From Bacteroides sp. CAG:545 (GTDB lineage: Bacteria > Bacteroidota > Bacteroidia > Bacteroidales > UBA932): a stretch of 19,633 bases of DNA. The stretch lies in the NCBI GenBank assembly GCA_000432515.1, contig HF996044.1, positions 23,492 to 43,124 of the forward strand, given 5' to 3'. Under the pieces are notes generated by a model. It saw only the letters and a program-made list of their open reading frames with translations. It was not told the origin of the DNA and ran no database searches. Below are positions 1-7,766 of this stretch, piece by piece. The stretch's first letter is position 1; every line of letters starts with the position of its first letter. The translations under genes were made by a program, and so were the position numbers.

Positions 1-125
1 AGCAGGAACGCGGCAGATTCATTGAGACAAATGATCCGCCCCATATTGACATTGGACAAACCTTCTTCTGAAATCACATTCTCTCCGCAGATTTCGCGAA
101 GGACAAAACCATTCTTTATCTTCAT
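1..125 (-). CDS. PqqD-family protein, partial (N-terminal 41 residues)
   Basis: This reading frame starts at ATG 125-123 and runs off the left edge. It begins MKIKNGFVLREICGENVI and continues to SNVNMGRIICLNESAAFLL. The pattern of a short strand, an IxGEnvi turn and an 'i~LNesaafl' segment is typical of the small PqqD-like proteins common in Bacteroidales. PqqD-type domains are peptide-binding (RRE-like) modules that present precursor peptides to modifying enzymes; that role is family knowledge, not shown here. The gene is divergent from a peptidase gene 79 bases away, and such pairs suggest a peptide modification or processing locus extending to the left. A -7-like element (TAATTTTG on the minus strand) lies 25 bases upstream of the start. 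The C-terminal half is outside the window, so the family call rests on about 40 residues. Confidence 0.68.
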   Translation of the reverse strand, partial: MKIKNGFVLREICGENVISEEGLSNVNMGRIICLNESAAFL

Positions 126-149
126 TTCTTATTAGTATCAGTATCTTCA

Positions 150-157
150 CAAAATTA
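150..157 (-). promoter_or_regulatory. Candidate -7 element for the PqqD-like gene
   Basis: The minus strand reads TAATTTTG, an exact match to the Bacteroidetes TAnnTTTG -7 consensus, 25 bases upstream of the ATG at 125. No convincing TTTG -33 element is seen at the usual distance. On the plus strand the overlapping TAATTTTC at 160-167 misses the consensus by one base and could serve the divergent peptidase gene. Confidence 0.4.
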
Positions 158-204
158 GTTAATTTTCATTAAATTCGCGGAATTGTTCTGCAGAAGTTCG
201 TAAA

Positions 205-690
205 ATGGATAGATTTGTAATAGAAAACGACTTGTTTTTCAACAATGTGACCGGTCTGCTCAAGGAGGGACACACGGTGACCATTCCTGTAAAGGGATGG
301 AGCATGCTGCCTTTCATAAGACCGGAAAAGGATACCGTAACTCTCTGTGGTGCAGCATCATATACTCCTGAGGGAAAAGAGGAGGTTTCACCGGCCGCAG
401 GCGACATTGTCCTGTTCCGGTACCATGGCAGGTTCATCATGCACCGTATCCTCGAGGTGCGTCCTGACGGCATCTACAGAATCCAGGGTGACGGCGTACC
501 CAAAAACGAGGAAACATGCCGTTATCAGGATATATGCGGAAAGGTAATCACCATAAACCGCAACGGCACCGTCCCGATAGACCCGTATTCCAAGAAGATG
601 ATGCGCCGGCTTTCTTTCTGGAACATCTTCAAGCCATTCAGACGTTACTTCTCATACGCATACAGGTTATCGGAAAAGCTCTCCCGATAA
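205..690 (+). CDS. S24/S26-type signal peptidase-like protein
   Basis: A 161-residue protein with the hallmarks of the LexA/signal peptidase fold. GWSMLPFIRP (31-40) carries the probable nucleophile Ser33. GDIVLFR (66-72) and the following IMHRI (78-82) carry His80 where bacterial SPase I has the general-base Lys, as in SipW/archaeal/ER-type enzymes. YRIQGDG (91-97) is the conserved GD box. There is no N-terminal membrane segment, unlike a housekeeping signal peptidase; the C-terminus (about 135-161) is basic and amphipathic. Together with the divergent PqqD-like gene, this suggests a dedicated peptidase for a small peptide rather than general secretion, which is inference. The ATG at 205 precedes all conserved motifs and no Shine-Dalgarno is obvious. 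A strong hairpin overlaps its stop codon. Confidence 0.75.
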   Translation: MDRFVIENDLFFNNVTGLLKEGHTVTIPVKGWSMLPFIRPEKDTVTLCGAASYTPEGKEEVSPAAGDIVLFRYHGRFIMHRILEVRPDGIYRIQGDGVPKNEETCRYQDICGKVITINRNGTVPIDPYSKKMMRRLSFWNIFKPFRRYFSYAYRLSEKLSR

Positions 691-694
691 CCTG
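663..694 (+). terminator. Perfect 11-bp hairpin over the peptidase stop codon
   Basis: CAGGTTATCGG (663-673) and CCGATAACCTG (684-694) are perfect inverted repeats separated by 10 bases. The TAA stop at 688-690 lies inside the 3' arm. The hairpin sits between convergent genes (next stop at 721) and is followed by AT-rich sequence, not a clean T tract. It may end transcription or protect mRNA 3' ends in one or both directions. Confidence 0.5.
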
Positions 695-720
695 CACACC
701 ATTATTTATTAATACTGTAT

Positions 721-2004
721 TTATTCCTTTACAAGGCACTCGTCCAGGTCTTTGCAGATCTGTTCCTTGTCCATGTGTTGGCCGATGAAGACTATCTTCT
801 GCATGCGGTCGCCGTAGTGGGCATCCCAGTCCTTCATTATGGTAGGATCTTGTCTCATCATACGGATAAGGTCCTCCTCCGGTGCCGTGGCATACCATTG
901 GCCCGCCTCCCTGAGCATTATCTGCTTTCCTGCCTGCTCGAAAAGGCATGACATATCGGTATTGTCGGAGAAATAGCAGAGTCCCTTGGCACGGATCACG
1001 CTCTTCGGAAGTTTCTTGTTGACGAACCAGTCGAACTTGTTCAGGTCAAATGCCGGCCTTCTGAAATAGACAAATGTTCCGATTCCATATTCTTCGACTT
1101 CACCGCCTTCGTGGTCGTGATCATGGTGATGGTGGTGATGTTCCTCGTGATGTTCGTGGTCTTCGTGCTCTTCATCATGGTCGTGATGGTGTTCCTCATG
1201 TTCCTCGTGATCTTCGTGATGATAATCATGCTCCTCTTCGTGCTCCTCGTGGTGATGCTCCTCGTCATGGACATCGCTTTCCAGACCGCGGATCCAGCCC
1301 GCTCCCGACTCTGTCTGACGATAGTCGAACATATTGGTATCGAGCAGTTTCTCCAGATCCACATCCGCATAGTCGCACTCGATTATCTGCGCCTTAGTCT
1401 GAATCTCACGGATAATGTGCTTGATCTTGTCCAATGCCTCAGGGCTCACTTCAGACGCCTTGTTCAGAAGAATGACATTACAGAACTCAATCTGCTGAAT
1501 GATAAGGTTTTCGATATCGTCCTCCTCCAGATTCTTGCGTTCAAGGCTCTCTCCGCAGCCGAACTCGTCAGCCATCCTTAGCGCGTCCACCACGGTAACC
1601 AGGCAGTCCAGTCTCGGAGTTCCGAACTCCGTATAGACTCCGCCGATCGATTTCATTGAACAGATAGTCTGGGCGATAGGCTCAGGTTCGCAGATTCCGC
1701 TCGCCTCGATGACAATGTAGTCGAACTTGTCCATTTTCATGATCTCGACTATCTGGTTCATCAAGTCAGTCTTGAGCGTACAGCAGATGCAGCCGTTCTG
1801 CAACGCCACGAGACTGTCGTCGCTCTGTCCGACCACACCGCCCTGCTGGATCAATGTAGCATCTATATTGACCTCTCCGATATCGTTTACGATAACAGCG
1901 AAACGGATTCCCTTTTTGTTTGAAAGAATGCGGTTTACCAATGTGGTTTTTCCGCTTCCAAGATATCCTGTAAGAAGCAGGATAGGCATCTCCTTATTGT
2001 TCAT
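721..2004 (-). CDS. COG0523/CobW-family metal-handling GTPase with a His-rich loop
   Basis: A 427-residue G3E-family GTPase. The Walker A is GYLGSGKT (13-20), followed by NDIGEVNID (40-48), the metal-binding CICC motif (Cys72, Cys74, Cys75) in NGCICC, the Walker B-like IVIEASG, and LLNKAS as a variant of the NKxD guanine motif. A CobW C-terminal domain begins near GIGTFVYFRRPAF. Between the GTPase and C-terminal domains is a stretch of about 60 residues made almost only of His, Glu and Asp. That is the family feature linked to zinc (or cobalt/nickel) binding in metallochaperones such as ZNG1/YjiA/YeiR relatives. Likely role: delivery or storage of zinc under shortage; the metal is not provable from sequence. 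It starts at ATG 2004, divergent from an AraC-type regulator. Confidence 0.9.
   Translation of the reverse strand: MNNKEMPILLLTGYLGSGKTTLVNRILSNKKGIRFAVIVNDIGEVNIDATLIQQGGVVGQSDDSLVALQNGCICCTLKTDLMNQIVEIMKMDKFDYIVIEASGICEPEPIAQTICSMKSIGGVYTEFGTPRLDCLVTVVDALRMADEFGCGESLERKNLEEDDIENLIIQQIEFCNVILLNKASEVSPEALDKIKHIIREIQTKAQIIECDYADVDLEKLLDTNMFDYRQTESGAGWIRGLESDVHDEEHHHEEHEEEHDYHHEDHEEHEEHHHDHDEEHEDHEHHEEHHHHHHDHDHEGGEVEEYGIGTFVYFRRPAFDLNKFDWFVNKKLPKSVIRAKGLCYFSDNTDMSCLFEQAGKQIMLREAGQWYATAPEEDLIRMMRQDPTIMKDWDAHYGDRMQKIVFIGQHMDKEQICKDLDECLVKE
1085..1275 (-). repeat. His/Asp/Glu low-complexity coding tract
   Basis: Within the GTPase gene this segment is a degenerate run of CAT/CAC, GAA/GAG and GAT/GAC codons, giving clusters up to six His in a row. 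The opposite strand reads as a long hydrophobic open frame (1111-1581), an artefact of this composition. Such tracts vary in length among close strains through repeat slippage. Confidence 0.7.
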
Positions 2005-2086
2005 TTCAAGAATTGTTTATATCGGATGTCCTGTCCTCTGGACATTCCGCGGCATCAGTCTTCAAAAAACAGTCCAAACAGAAACA

Positions 2087-2101
2087 CTGACACATTGTCA
2101 G
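2087..2101. promoter_or_regulatory. 15-bp palindrome, candidate operator
   Basis: CTGACACATTGTCAG is a perfect 6+3+6 inverted repeat. It lies 7 bases upstream of the candidate -33 element of the AraC-type regulator, in the intergenic region shared with the GTPase gene. The position fits an operator acting on either gene. The binding protein is unknown. A second small palindrome, TGTCCTCTGGACA (2032-2044), lies closer to the GTPase start. Confidence 0.35.
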
Positions 2102-2108
2102 AGAGCCT

Positions 2109-2142
2109 TTTGGATACATTATTCAGAAAATACGTATATTTG
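2109..2142 (+). promoter_or_regulatory. Candidate Bacteroidetes promoter of the AraC-type gene
   Basis: TTTG at 2109-2112 (-33) and TATATTTG at 2135-2142 (-7, exact TAnnTTTG) are separated by 22 bases. This leaves a short leader of about 15-20 bases to the ATG at 2165. Confidence 0.55.
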
Positions 2143-2164
2143 CGAGTTCAGAAACTGACTAATT

Positions 2165-3124
2165 ATGAGAAGTGAGGAAATACTGGGCGCCATAGGCGCG
2201 AATTACCTTGACGGCCAGATATCCCGGATCTGGGTGGACAGCAAGTTCTGCATCCTGGACAATATGGAATACGACTCCACCGGCGAATACGACGGCTCAT
2301 CACGCCTTCGCTTCCCTCTCAAAACATCATTGACCGTCTGCGTCTTCTGCAAATCCGGAAAATTTTCCGTGCGCATCCAGCAGAAAGACTACCTGCTGGA
2401 GAGCGGCAGTATCCTGGTCATCTTCGGCGGTCAGATTCTGGAACAGGTAAACATTATCGAAGCGTGCCGCGTGATCATCGTAGGCATTGACTCTGAATAT
2501 ATTATGACCGAAATGAGGAGCACGCACGGTCGGAGTCTGAGGCAGTGGGTACTCCATAATCAGGAACCGGCGCTAGCAAGCATTGACGAGGAGGAGGCAG
2601 AGAATTACGAGAAGCTCTGCCAGTCCCTCAAATTCATTGTCAAGAACTCTGACGAAAGCACTTCCGACGGCATTCTTTCCGGCTTCACCTACATTTTCGC
2701 GAGCCTGCTGCTGAAGTGGCGCAAGCGTTCGGTCGCGGCCGGCGGAACAAATTCCGACAAAGTCAATGCAGAGGCCACGGACAGCCATGCGCTCGGCTAC
2801 TCCAGAGAAAAAGAGGTCCTTTACAGATTCCAGGAGGACATCCATAATTTTTCCAGAAAAGACAGGACTGTAGGCTTCTATGCCAGACGACAGTTCATTT
2901 CCGAAAAGCATTTCTCAAGACTGGTAAAGAAAGCGAGCGGCAAAAAACCGCTTGACCTGATCCGCGAATATGTACTGCTGGATGCCAAGAGTCTCCTGCT
3001 TTCCGGAAAATACTCCATAAAGGAAGTGTCCGACACTCTCGGTTTCCAGAACCATTCATTCTTCACAAGGTTTTTCAGACTGTCCACGGGCAAGACTCCG
3101 GGAGAGTTCATGAGAGACGAATAA
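2165..3124 (+). CDS. AraC-family transcriptional regulator
   Basis: A 319-residue protein whose C-terminal part (about 225-319) is a double helix-turn-helix of the AraC/XylS type. The first HTH is around FISEKHFSRLVKKASGKKP, then a linker helix (IREYVLLDAKSLLL), then the second HTH with the diagnostic IKEVSDTLGFQNHSFFTRFF and a KTPGEF ending. The N-terminal half has short beta strands (LTVCVFCKSGKFSVRIQQKDYLLESGSILVI), compatible with a cupin-like sensing domain of unknown ligand. It starts 160 bases from the divergent GTPase gene. The methyltransferase start is only 11 bases past its stop, so the two are probably co-transcribed. Possible targets are itself, the methyltransferase and the divergent GTPase; none is shown. 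Confidence 0.9.
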   Translation: MRSEEILGAIGANYLDGQISRIWVDSKFCILDNMEYDSTGEYDGSSRLRFPLKTSLTVCVFCKSGKFSVRIQQKDYLLESGSILVIFGGQILEQVNIIEACRVIIVGIDSEYIMTEMRSTHGRSLRQWVLHNQEPALASIDEEEAENYEKLCQSLKFIVKNSDESTSDGILSGFTYIFASLLLKWRKRSVAAGGTNSDKVNAEATDSHALGYSREKEVLYRFQEDIHNFSRKDRTVGFYARRQFISEKHFSRLVKKASGKKPLDLIREYVLLDAKSLLLSGKYSIKEVSDTLGFQNHSFFTRFFRLSTGKTPGEFMRDE

Positions 3125-3135
3125 TTCTCAGCACA

Positions 3136-3927
3136 ATGCAGACAAGACATATAGACAGAGAACGATATTTCAATGAACTTGCAAGCACTTCCCGCGAGTT
3201 CTATATCGACTATCTCAAGAGGTTCAAAAACATTGACAGCAACACCAAAATTCTGGAAATAGGCTGCGGCGAAGGCGGAAACCTGCTTCCTTTCGCGGAA
3301 TCTGGCTGCACGGTGGCCGGACTGGACCTGGCTTCGGGCAAAATCGAAAATGCGGGAAAATTTTTCGCTTCGCGCAATGTAAAGGGCGAGTTTGCCTGTG
3401 CCAATTTCCTGACAGACAACCCATTCGCCGAGGACGGCGGGTTCGACATCATACTTATTCACGATGTCATCGAGCATATCGAACCGGATGGAAAGGAAGC
3501 ATTTTTCCTCAGGTGCAAGAATTACCTGAAACCGGACGGAATAGTATTTTTCGGCTTCCCGGCCTGGCAGATGCCGTTCGGAGGCCACCAGCAGATTTGC
3601 AGAAGCAAAGTCTGCTCCATGGTTCCGTTCATGCACGTGCTGCCCGCCCCGGTTTACAAGGCGTGGCTGAAGATGTTCGGCGAAGAGCCTGCCAAGATAG
3701 ATGAACTTCTGAGCATCAAGCGTTCACGTATGACGCCGGAGCTTTTCGAAAAGTTATGCAACAAGACCGGATATGTGGTCAATGACAGGATTTTCTGGTT
3801 CATCTCCCCTCATTACAAGGCGAAGTTCGGACTGTGCCCGAGACGTCTCTGCTCCCTGCTGGCGCATATTCCGTATGTGCGCAACTGGTTCACCACCTCC
3901 TGTTTCTATATCATCAAGCCCAAGTAG
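3136..3927 (+). CDS. Class I SAM-dependent methyltransferase
   Basis: A 263-residue protein with a Rossmann-type methyltransferase core. Motif I is ILEIGCGEGG (39-48), the acidic residue ending strand 2 is in GLDLASG (Asp64), the motif around CANFL binds the adenine edge, and FDIILIHDVIEHI is the strand-4 and post-IV region of the UbiE/Methyltransf_11/23 group. The C-terminal part, with Trp, Phe and aromatic-rich segments (FGFPAWQMPFGGHQQICR and an FWFISPHY region), probably forms the substrate lid. The substrate cannot be read from the sequence. The gene follows the AraC-type regulator after 11 bases, suggesting a two-gene unit, and converges on the helicase gene with 23 bases between stops. 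Confidence 0.86.
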   Translation: MQTRHIDRERYFNELASTSREFYIDYLKRFKNIDSNTKILEIGCGEGGNLLPFAESGCTVAGLDLASGKIENAGKFFASRNVKGEFACANFLTDNPFAEDGGFDIILIHDVIEHIEPDGKEAFFLRCKNYLKPDGIVFFGFPAWQMPFGGHQQICRSKVCSMVPFMHVLPAPVYKAWLKMFGEEPAKIDELLSIKRSRMTPELFEKLCNKTGYVVNDRIFWFISPHYKAKFGLCPRRLCSLLAHIPYVRNWFTTSCFYIIKPK

Positions 3928-3950
3928 CGCGACGCTGGAGTCCAAAGAAT

Positions 3951-6287
3951 TCAGCGCAGCAGACCGAGCAGGCTTGATAGGATAGTCGCCACCGCATCCT
4001 TGTCCGGAACAGGGATTCTGAGTTCCGACTTGCCGGTTTCCGCATCCGTATGGACAATCGCATCAAGAAGTTCAGCCGTCTTTTCCGGAGATTTCAACAC
4101 CGCCGAAAGGTCCGAAAGCAGATCGGAACCGCGCTTCAGCAACTCTGAACAGTCCGTTTCACGATCTTCCGCGGCAGGGCTCTCCTCCGGGGCATTGGCC
4201 ATTTCATTGTCAGCATCTTCCGGCCCGACAGGCATGACAGCGGAAAGGTTGTCCGGAGAATCCGTCCCTTCACCCACATAATCCGCCACGGCCTTCAGGA
4301 TATTGTTCATCCTGCTGTCGTCCAGCACCACGGTATCATCCCCATTGTCGAGAATTCCCTCGAACAGCGAAGCCTTGACTTCCAATGTCGCCAGCATCCT
4401 CTCCTCGAACGAATCCTGAGATATCATATTGAGTACCTGGATATTACGGCGCTGTCCGATACGGTGCACACGTCCTACGCGCTGCTCCAGAACCGAAGGA
4501 TTCCACGGCAGATCAAGATTTATCACCCTCGATGCAATCTGCAGATTCAGTCCCGTACTTCCAGTATCCGTGGATATGAACACTCTGCAGGACGGCTCGT
4601 TCCAGAACTTCTCCACCAGAGCGTTTCTTTTCTCGGAAGGCACTTTGCCGTTCAATGACGCGTAACCCACGCCCAACTTTTCCAGCTCCGTGGCAATCAG
4701 CCTTGTCATTCTCTCCCACTGGCTGAATATCACGATCTTGTCATCCCCGCTCTCCACCACCTCCTGCACTATATTCATAGTCTCCTCAACCTTGGTATCG
4801 AATCTGGTCTCCTGGTCGAGAATATATGTGGAATCGCAGACCATGCGCATCTGCGAGAGAAGCAGCATCAGACGTTTTCTGTCCACATCGCTCAGGAAAT
4901 GGCTTCTGCGCCATTTGGACACTATCTGAGCCACTCCAGCCTTGAGTTCATCGTGAATTTCACGCTGTCGGGAAGTCATCGGCACGAACAGATTCTGCTG
5001 AGTCCGCTCCGGAAGCTGAAGTTCTATATCCGCCTTCCTGCGCCGTACCAGTCTCTTTGCGAGCCTCTCGCCCACAAGATTCAAATTCTTGTAGGACAAT
5101 ATCTTGCCGCCTTCGTCCTTCACCGTAGTCTCGTCAATGAACTTGTAATACGGCCCCAGGCAATACTGGTCCACGAACTCCATCACCGAGTAAAGCTCCA
5201 CAAGCTTGTTTTCCAACGGAGTTCCGGACAGCACTATGGTATAGTCCGATTTTATCTTGCGCGCTGCCCTCGAAATCTGCGTGTTCCAGTTTTTCAGTCG
5301 CTGCACCTCATCCATGATCAGACATTCCGCATAAGCATTGCCGAAAGTGCGGATATCATTGCTCATCGTATTGTAAGAGACAATCCTGTAGAACGACTGG
5401 CTCCGATACAGTTCCCTGCGCTTGTCCTGCGGCCCTTCGACGATTACCGCCACCGAATCCGTGAACTTCTCGATTTCCTTTTTCCATTGGTATTTCAATG
5501 ATGCCGGGCACAGCACCAACACGGATGAAATCAGTCCCGCCTTACGCATAAGTTCAGCACAGCCGATGGCCTGGACCGTCTTGCCGAGTCCCATTTCGTC
5601 TGCGATAATGGACTTGCCCTTCGAGAATGCGAAACGGATGCCCTCTTTCTGGTAAGGATACAATGTCGTCTTAAGCAGCGAATCCATATTCTTGTCCGCC
5701 ATCGAAGAGAGATACCGCTCACGATATTGGGCATCCTTGATCTCTGAGAGATAATCAGTTACATCCGGATAACAGCGGAATTCCGGCTCGATTTCCTTCG
5801 CTTTCGCGATAAAGACAGGCATTCGGGTCAATGTCCCGGGCAGAGCCTTGCCGTCTTCCGTAAACCATTCTGCCGCAAGCACTTTCATTTCCGCCCAATG
5901 CGAGCTTCCTATCCGCAGGCACACTTCCCTGCCGTCCTTGTAGGAGACATACAGAGATGAATATGGAGGATTGACCACCGCAGCATTCTTATGATGCGAC
6001 TCAAGCCACTTGCGCACGGCCTCCACATGCTTGCAGGTGCCGAGCCGGTTGGTCTTGAAATCCATGCAGGAGCAGTAGTTCCATTTGCTGTCAACGCCCC
6101 TGTACACGACCTTGTAGCAGTTTTTGGTCTTGGGATTTCTGACATCAAACACGCCATAGGCGGCCTCATCCGCATCAGGCGTTATAGACAGCGGCTCCCT
6201 CTCCACAAATTGTCTCCGCAATTCCTTCTGCCATTCCTCCGCAGTCATTGACTCCGGCTTCACCACATTTGACAATTTCTTTTCCAT
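3951..6287 (-). CDS. SNF2-family helicase with N-terminal SWIM zinc finger
   Basis: About 778 residues. An N-terminal SWIM finger (CxC-x10-CxH in NYCSCMDF...GTCKH) is followed by a SNF2 ATPase. Its helicase motif I is DEMGLGKTVQAIG, its motif II is MDEVQ (DEVQ replaces DEAH), and its motif III is LSGTPLENKL. The C-terminal helicase lobe has IFSQWERM, STDTGSTGLNLQ and the arginine-finger motif EQRVGRVHRIGQ. The last 140 residues are an acidic, low-conservation tail rich in Asp, Glu and Ser. The family members are DNA translocases that remodel protein-DNA or polymerase complexes (HepA/RapA-like); the bacterial role of SWIM-SNF2 proteins is poorly defined. I chose ATG 6287; an upstream in-frame GTG (6296) is possible. 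A good promoter match lies just upstream. Confidence 0.88.
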   Translation of the reverse strand: MEKKLSNVVKPESMTAEEWQKELRRQFVEREPLSITPDADEAAYGVFDVRNPKTKNCYKVVYRGVDSKWNYCSCMDFKTNRLGTCKHVEAVRKWLESHHKNAAVVNPPYSSLYVSYKDGREVCLRIGSSHWAEMKVLAAEWFTEDGKALPGTLTRMPVFIAKAKEIEPEFRCYPDVTDYLSEIKDAQYRERYLSSMADKNMDSLLKTTLYPYQKEGIRFAFSKGKSIIADEMGLGKTVQAIGCAELMRKAGLISSVLVLCPASLKYQWKKEIEKFTDSVAVIVEGPQDKRRELYRSQSFYRIVSYNTMSNDIRTFGNAYAECLIMDEVQRLKNWNTQISRAARKIKSDYTIVLSGTPLENKLVELYSVMEFVDQYCLGPYYKFIDETTVKDEGGKILSYKNLNLVGERLAKRLVRRRKADIELQLPERTQQNLFVPMTSRQREIHDELKAGVAQIVSKWRRSHFLSDVDRKRLMLLLSQMRMVCDSTYILDQETRFDTKVEETMNIVQEVVESGDDKIVIFSQWERMTRLIATELEKLGVGYASLNGKVPSEKRNALVEKFWNEPSCRVFISTDTGSTGLNLQIASRVINLDLPWNPSVLEQRVGRVHRIGQRRNIQVLNMISQDSFEERMLATLEVKASLFEGILDNGDDTVVLDDSRMNNILKAVADYVGEGTDSPDNLSAVMPVGPEDADNEMANAPEESPAAEDRETDCSELLKRGSDLLSDLSAVLKSPEKTAELLDAIVHTDAETGKSELRIPVPDKDAVATILSSLLGLLR

Positions 6288-6342
6288 CTTCTTCACATTT
6301 TACTAAATAAAAAACAGCGGCGGAATCCTCTCCCACCACTGT

Positions 6343-6374
6343 CAAATATAGCAATAACTTCGTTACCTTACAAT
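6343..6374 (-). promoter_or_regulatory. Candidate promoter of the SNF2 helicase gene
   Basis: On the minus strand, TATATTTG (6350-6343) is an exact -7 match. ATTG (6374-6371) is a one-mismatch -33 element 20 bases upstream, overlapping the last codons of the aldehyde dehydrogenase gene. This implies the helicase is transcribed on its own rather than only by read-through. Confidence 0.5.
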
Positions 6375-7750
6375 AACTTTTTCACGACATTGAACCAGGA
6401 ATAAGGCATATACCTGAACGGAAGGTCTATGCACGTCGGCGTGGAAATCACGGCCCTGTAATGGGTGAAAGCATCGAAACTGAGCTTGTTGTGATAGCTG
6501 CCCATACCGGACATCCCGACACCTCCGAAAGGAACATTCTCATTGGCAATATGCATGATCGTGTCATTGATGCAAGTTCCGCCGGCAGATGTGGCGCGGA
6601 TTACCTTGTAACCCTGTTTTCCGAAATAATAGAGCGCCAGCGGCTTCTCCCGCGAGCTCACGAACTCCGTCACCTCATCGATATCCGAGAATGTCTGCAC
6701 AGGGAATATCGGACCGAAGATCTCTTCCTGCATCACCGGAGAATCCGCACTGACATTATCCAGAACAGTCGGCTCGAAATATCTTTCAGACCTGTCCCTG
6801 CGGCCGCCGAATACGATGTCGCCATCTTTCAGATAACTCTCTATGCGCTCGAAAGCCTTGTCATTCACTATTCTCACGAAATGCCCGGACTTCTGCGGGT
6901 CATCTCCCAGAAGAGCATTGAACTCAGTCTTGAGTGCAGAGAGGAAGCTGTCCTTGATATCTTTATGAAGCATAAGATAGTCCGGGGCAATGCAGGTCTG
7001 TCCGGCATTGAGGCTCTTGCCCCAGGCCACCCTTTTCGCAGCAGTCCTGATGTCAGCATCCTTGTCAATGATACAAGGGCTCTTGCCTCCGAGTTCGAGT
7101 ACTACCGGCGTCAGATTCTTGGCCGCAGATGCCATCACCAGACGTCCCAGAGACGGGCTTCCGGTAAAGAATATCATATCCCAGCGCTGTTCCAACAGTA
7201 ATCCGTTCACATCTCTATGTCCCTGTGTCACAGCCACATACTCTTCAGGGAAAGTATCACAGATCATATCTTCGATTACTTTCGAGACTGTAGGAACATA
7301 TGGTGAAGGCTTCAGCACTGCGGTACAGCCTGCGGATATCGCGCCCACGAGCGGGGTAAGCAGAAGCTGCACGGGATAGTTCCACGGTGAGATTATCAGT
7401 GCCGTACCCAAAGGTTCGCTCACGATTCTGCTTGACGACGGGAACAGCTTCAGCGGTGTACATTTGCGCTGAGGTCTGGTCCACTTCCCTATCTTGCGGA
7501 TATGTGTGCGGATTTCGCCGAGCAGAATGCTGATTTCCGTAAGATACGCTTCCTCGTAAGACTTGTGCAGGTCTGTCCAGAGCGCATCGCACAGCGGTTT
7601 TTCCCATTTGAGCACTGCCTGCTCGAACTCTTTCAATGCCGCCTTGCGGGCTTTCACGTCCAGGGTCGCCCCGCTATGGAAATATTTGCGTTGTTTTTCA
7701 CGGATTTCAACAATCCTCTCTGCTGATGTAGATTCCATTGTCAATGTCAT
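6368..7750 (-). CDS. NAD(P)-dependent aldehyde dehydrogenase
   Basis: About 460 residues, near the length of class 3-type (ALDH3-like) enzymes, which lack the long N-terminal arm of other ALDHs. Visible motifs are PWNYP (122-126, coenzyme binding), FTGS (195-198), LELGGKSP with the general base Glu219, and GQTC with the catalytic Cys253. EEIFGPIFPV and the FGGVGMSGMGSYHNKLSFD region form the C-terminal dimer and substrate segments. It oxidises an aldehyde to the acid; in this subgroup the substrates are often medium- or long-chain aldehydes, which is family knowledge. It starts 16 bases after the stop of the SDR gene, so the two are likely co-transcribed and may act in sequence (alcohol to aldehyde to acid). 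I use ATG 7750; a TTG at 7759 is in frame but less likely. Confidence 0.9.
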   Translation of the reverse strand: MTLTMESTSAERIVEIREKQRKYFHSGATLDVKARKAALKEFEQAVLKWEKPLCDALWTDLHKSYEEAYLTEISILLGEIRTHIRKIGKWTRPQRKCTPLKLFPSSSRIVSEPLGTALIISPWNYPVQLLLTPLVGAISAGCTAVLKPSPYVPTVSKVIEDMICDTFPEEYVAVTQGHRDVNGLLLEQRWDMIFFTGSPSLGRLVMASAAKNLTPVVLELGGKSPCIIDKDADIRTAAKRVAWGKSLNAGQTCIAPDYLMLHKDIKDSFLSALKTEFNALLGDDPQKSGHFVRIVNDKAFERIESYLKDGDIVFGGRRDRSERYFEPTVLDNVSADSPVMQEEIFGPIFPVQTFSDIDEVTEFVSSREKPLALYYFGKQGYKVIRATSAGGTCINDTIMHIANENVPFGGVGMSGMGSYHNKLSFDAFTHYRAVISTPTCIDLPFRYMPYSWFNVVKKLL

Positions 7751-7766
7751 TTTCCCCAAATATAAC

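Noticed and set aside
1111..1581. Long plus-strand open frame with a very hydrophobic start
   Set aside because: It is the complement of the His/Asp/Glu tract of the GTPase gene; CAT/GAT-rich codons read backwards as Met/Val. The minus-strand gene has clear motifs.
2878..3636. 252-residue minus-strand open frame
   Set aside because: Antisense to the AraC-type regulator and methyltransferase, both of which show clear family motifs; its translation shows none.
4899..5501. 200-residue plus-strand open frame
   Set aside because: Antisense shadow of the SNF2 helicase core; no motif of its own.
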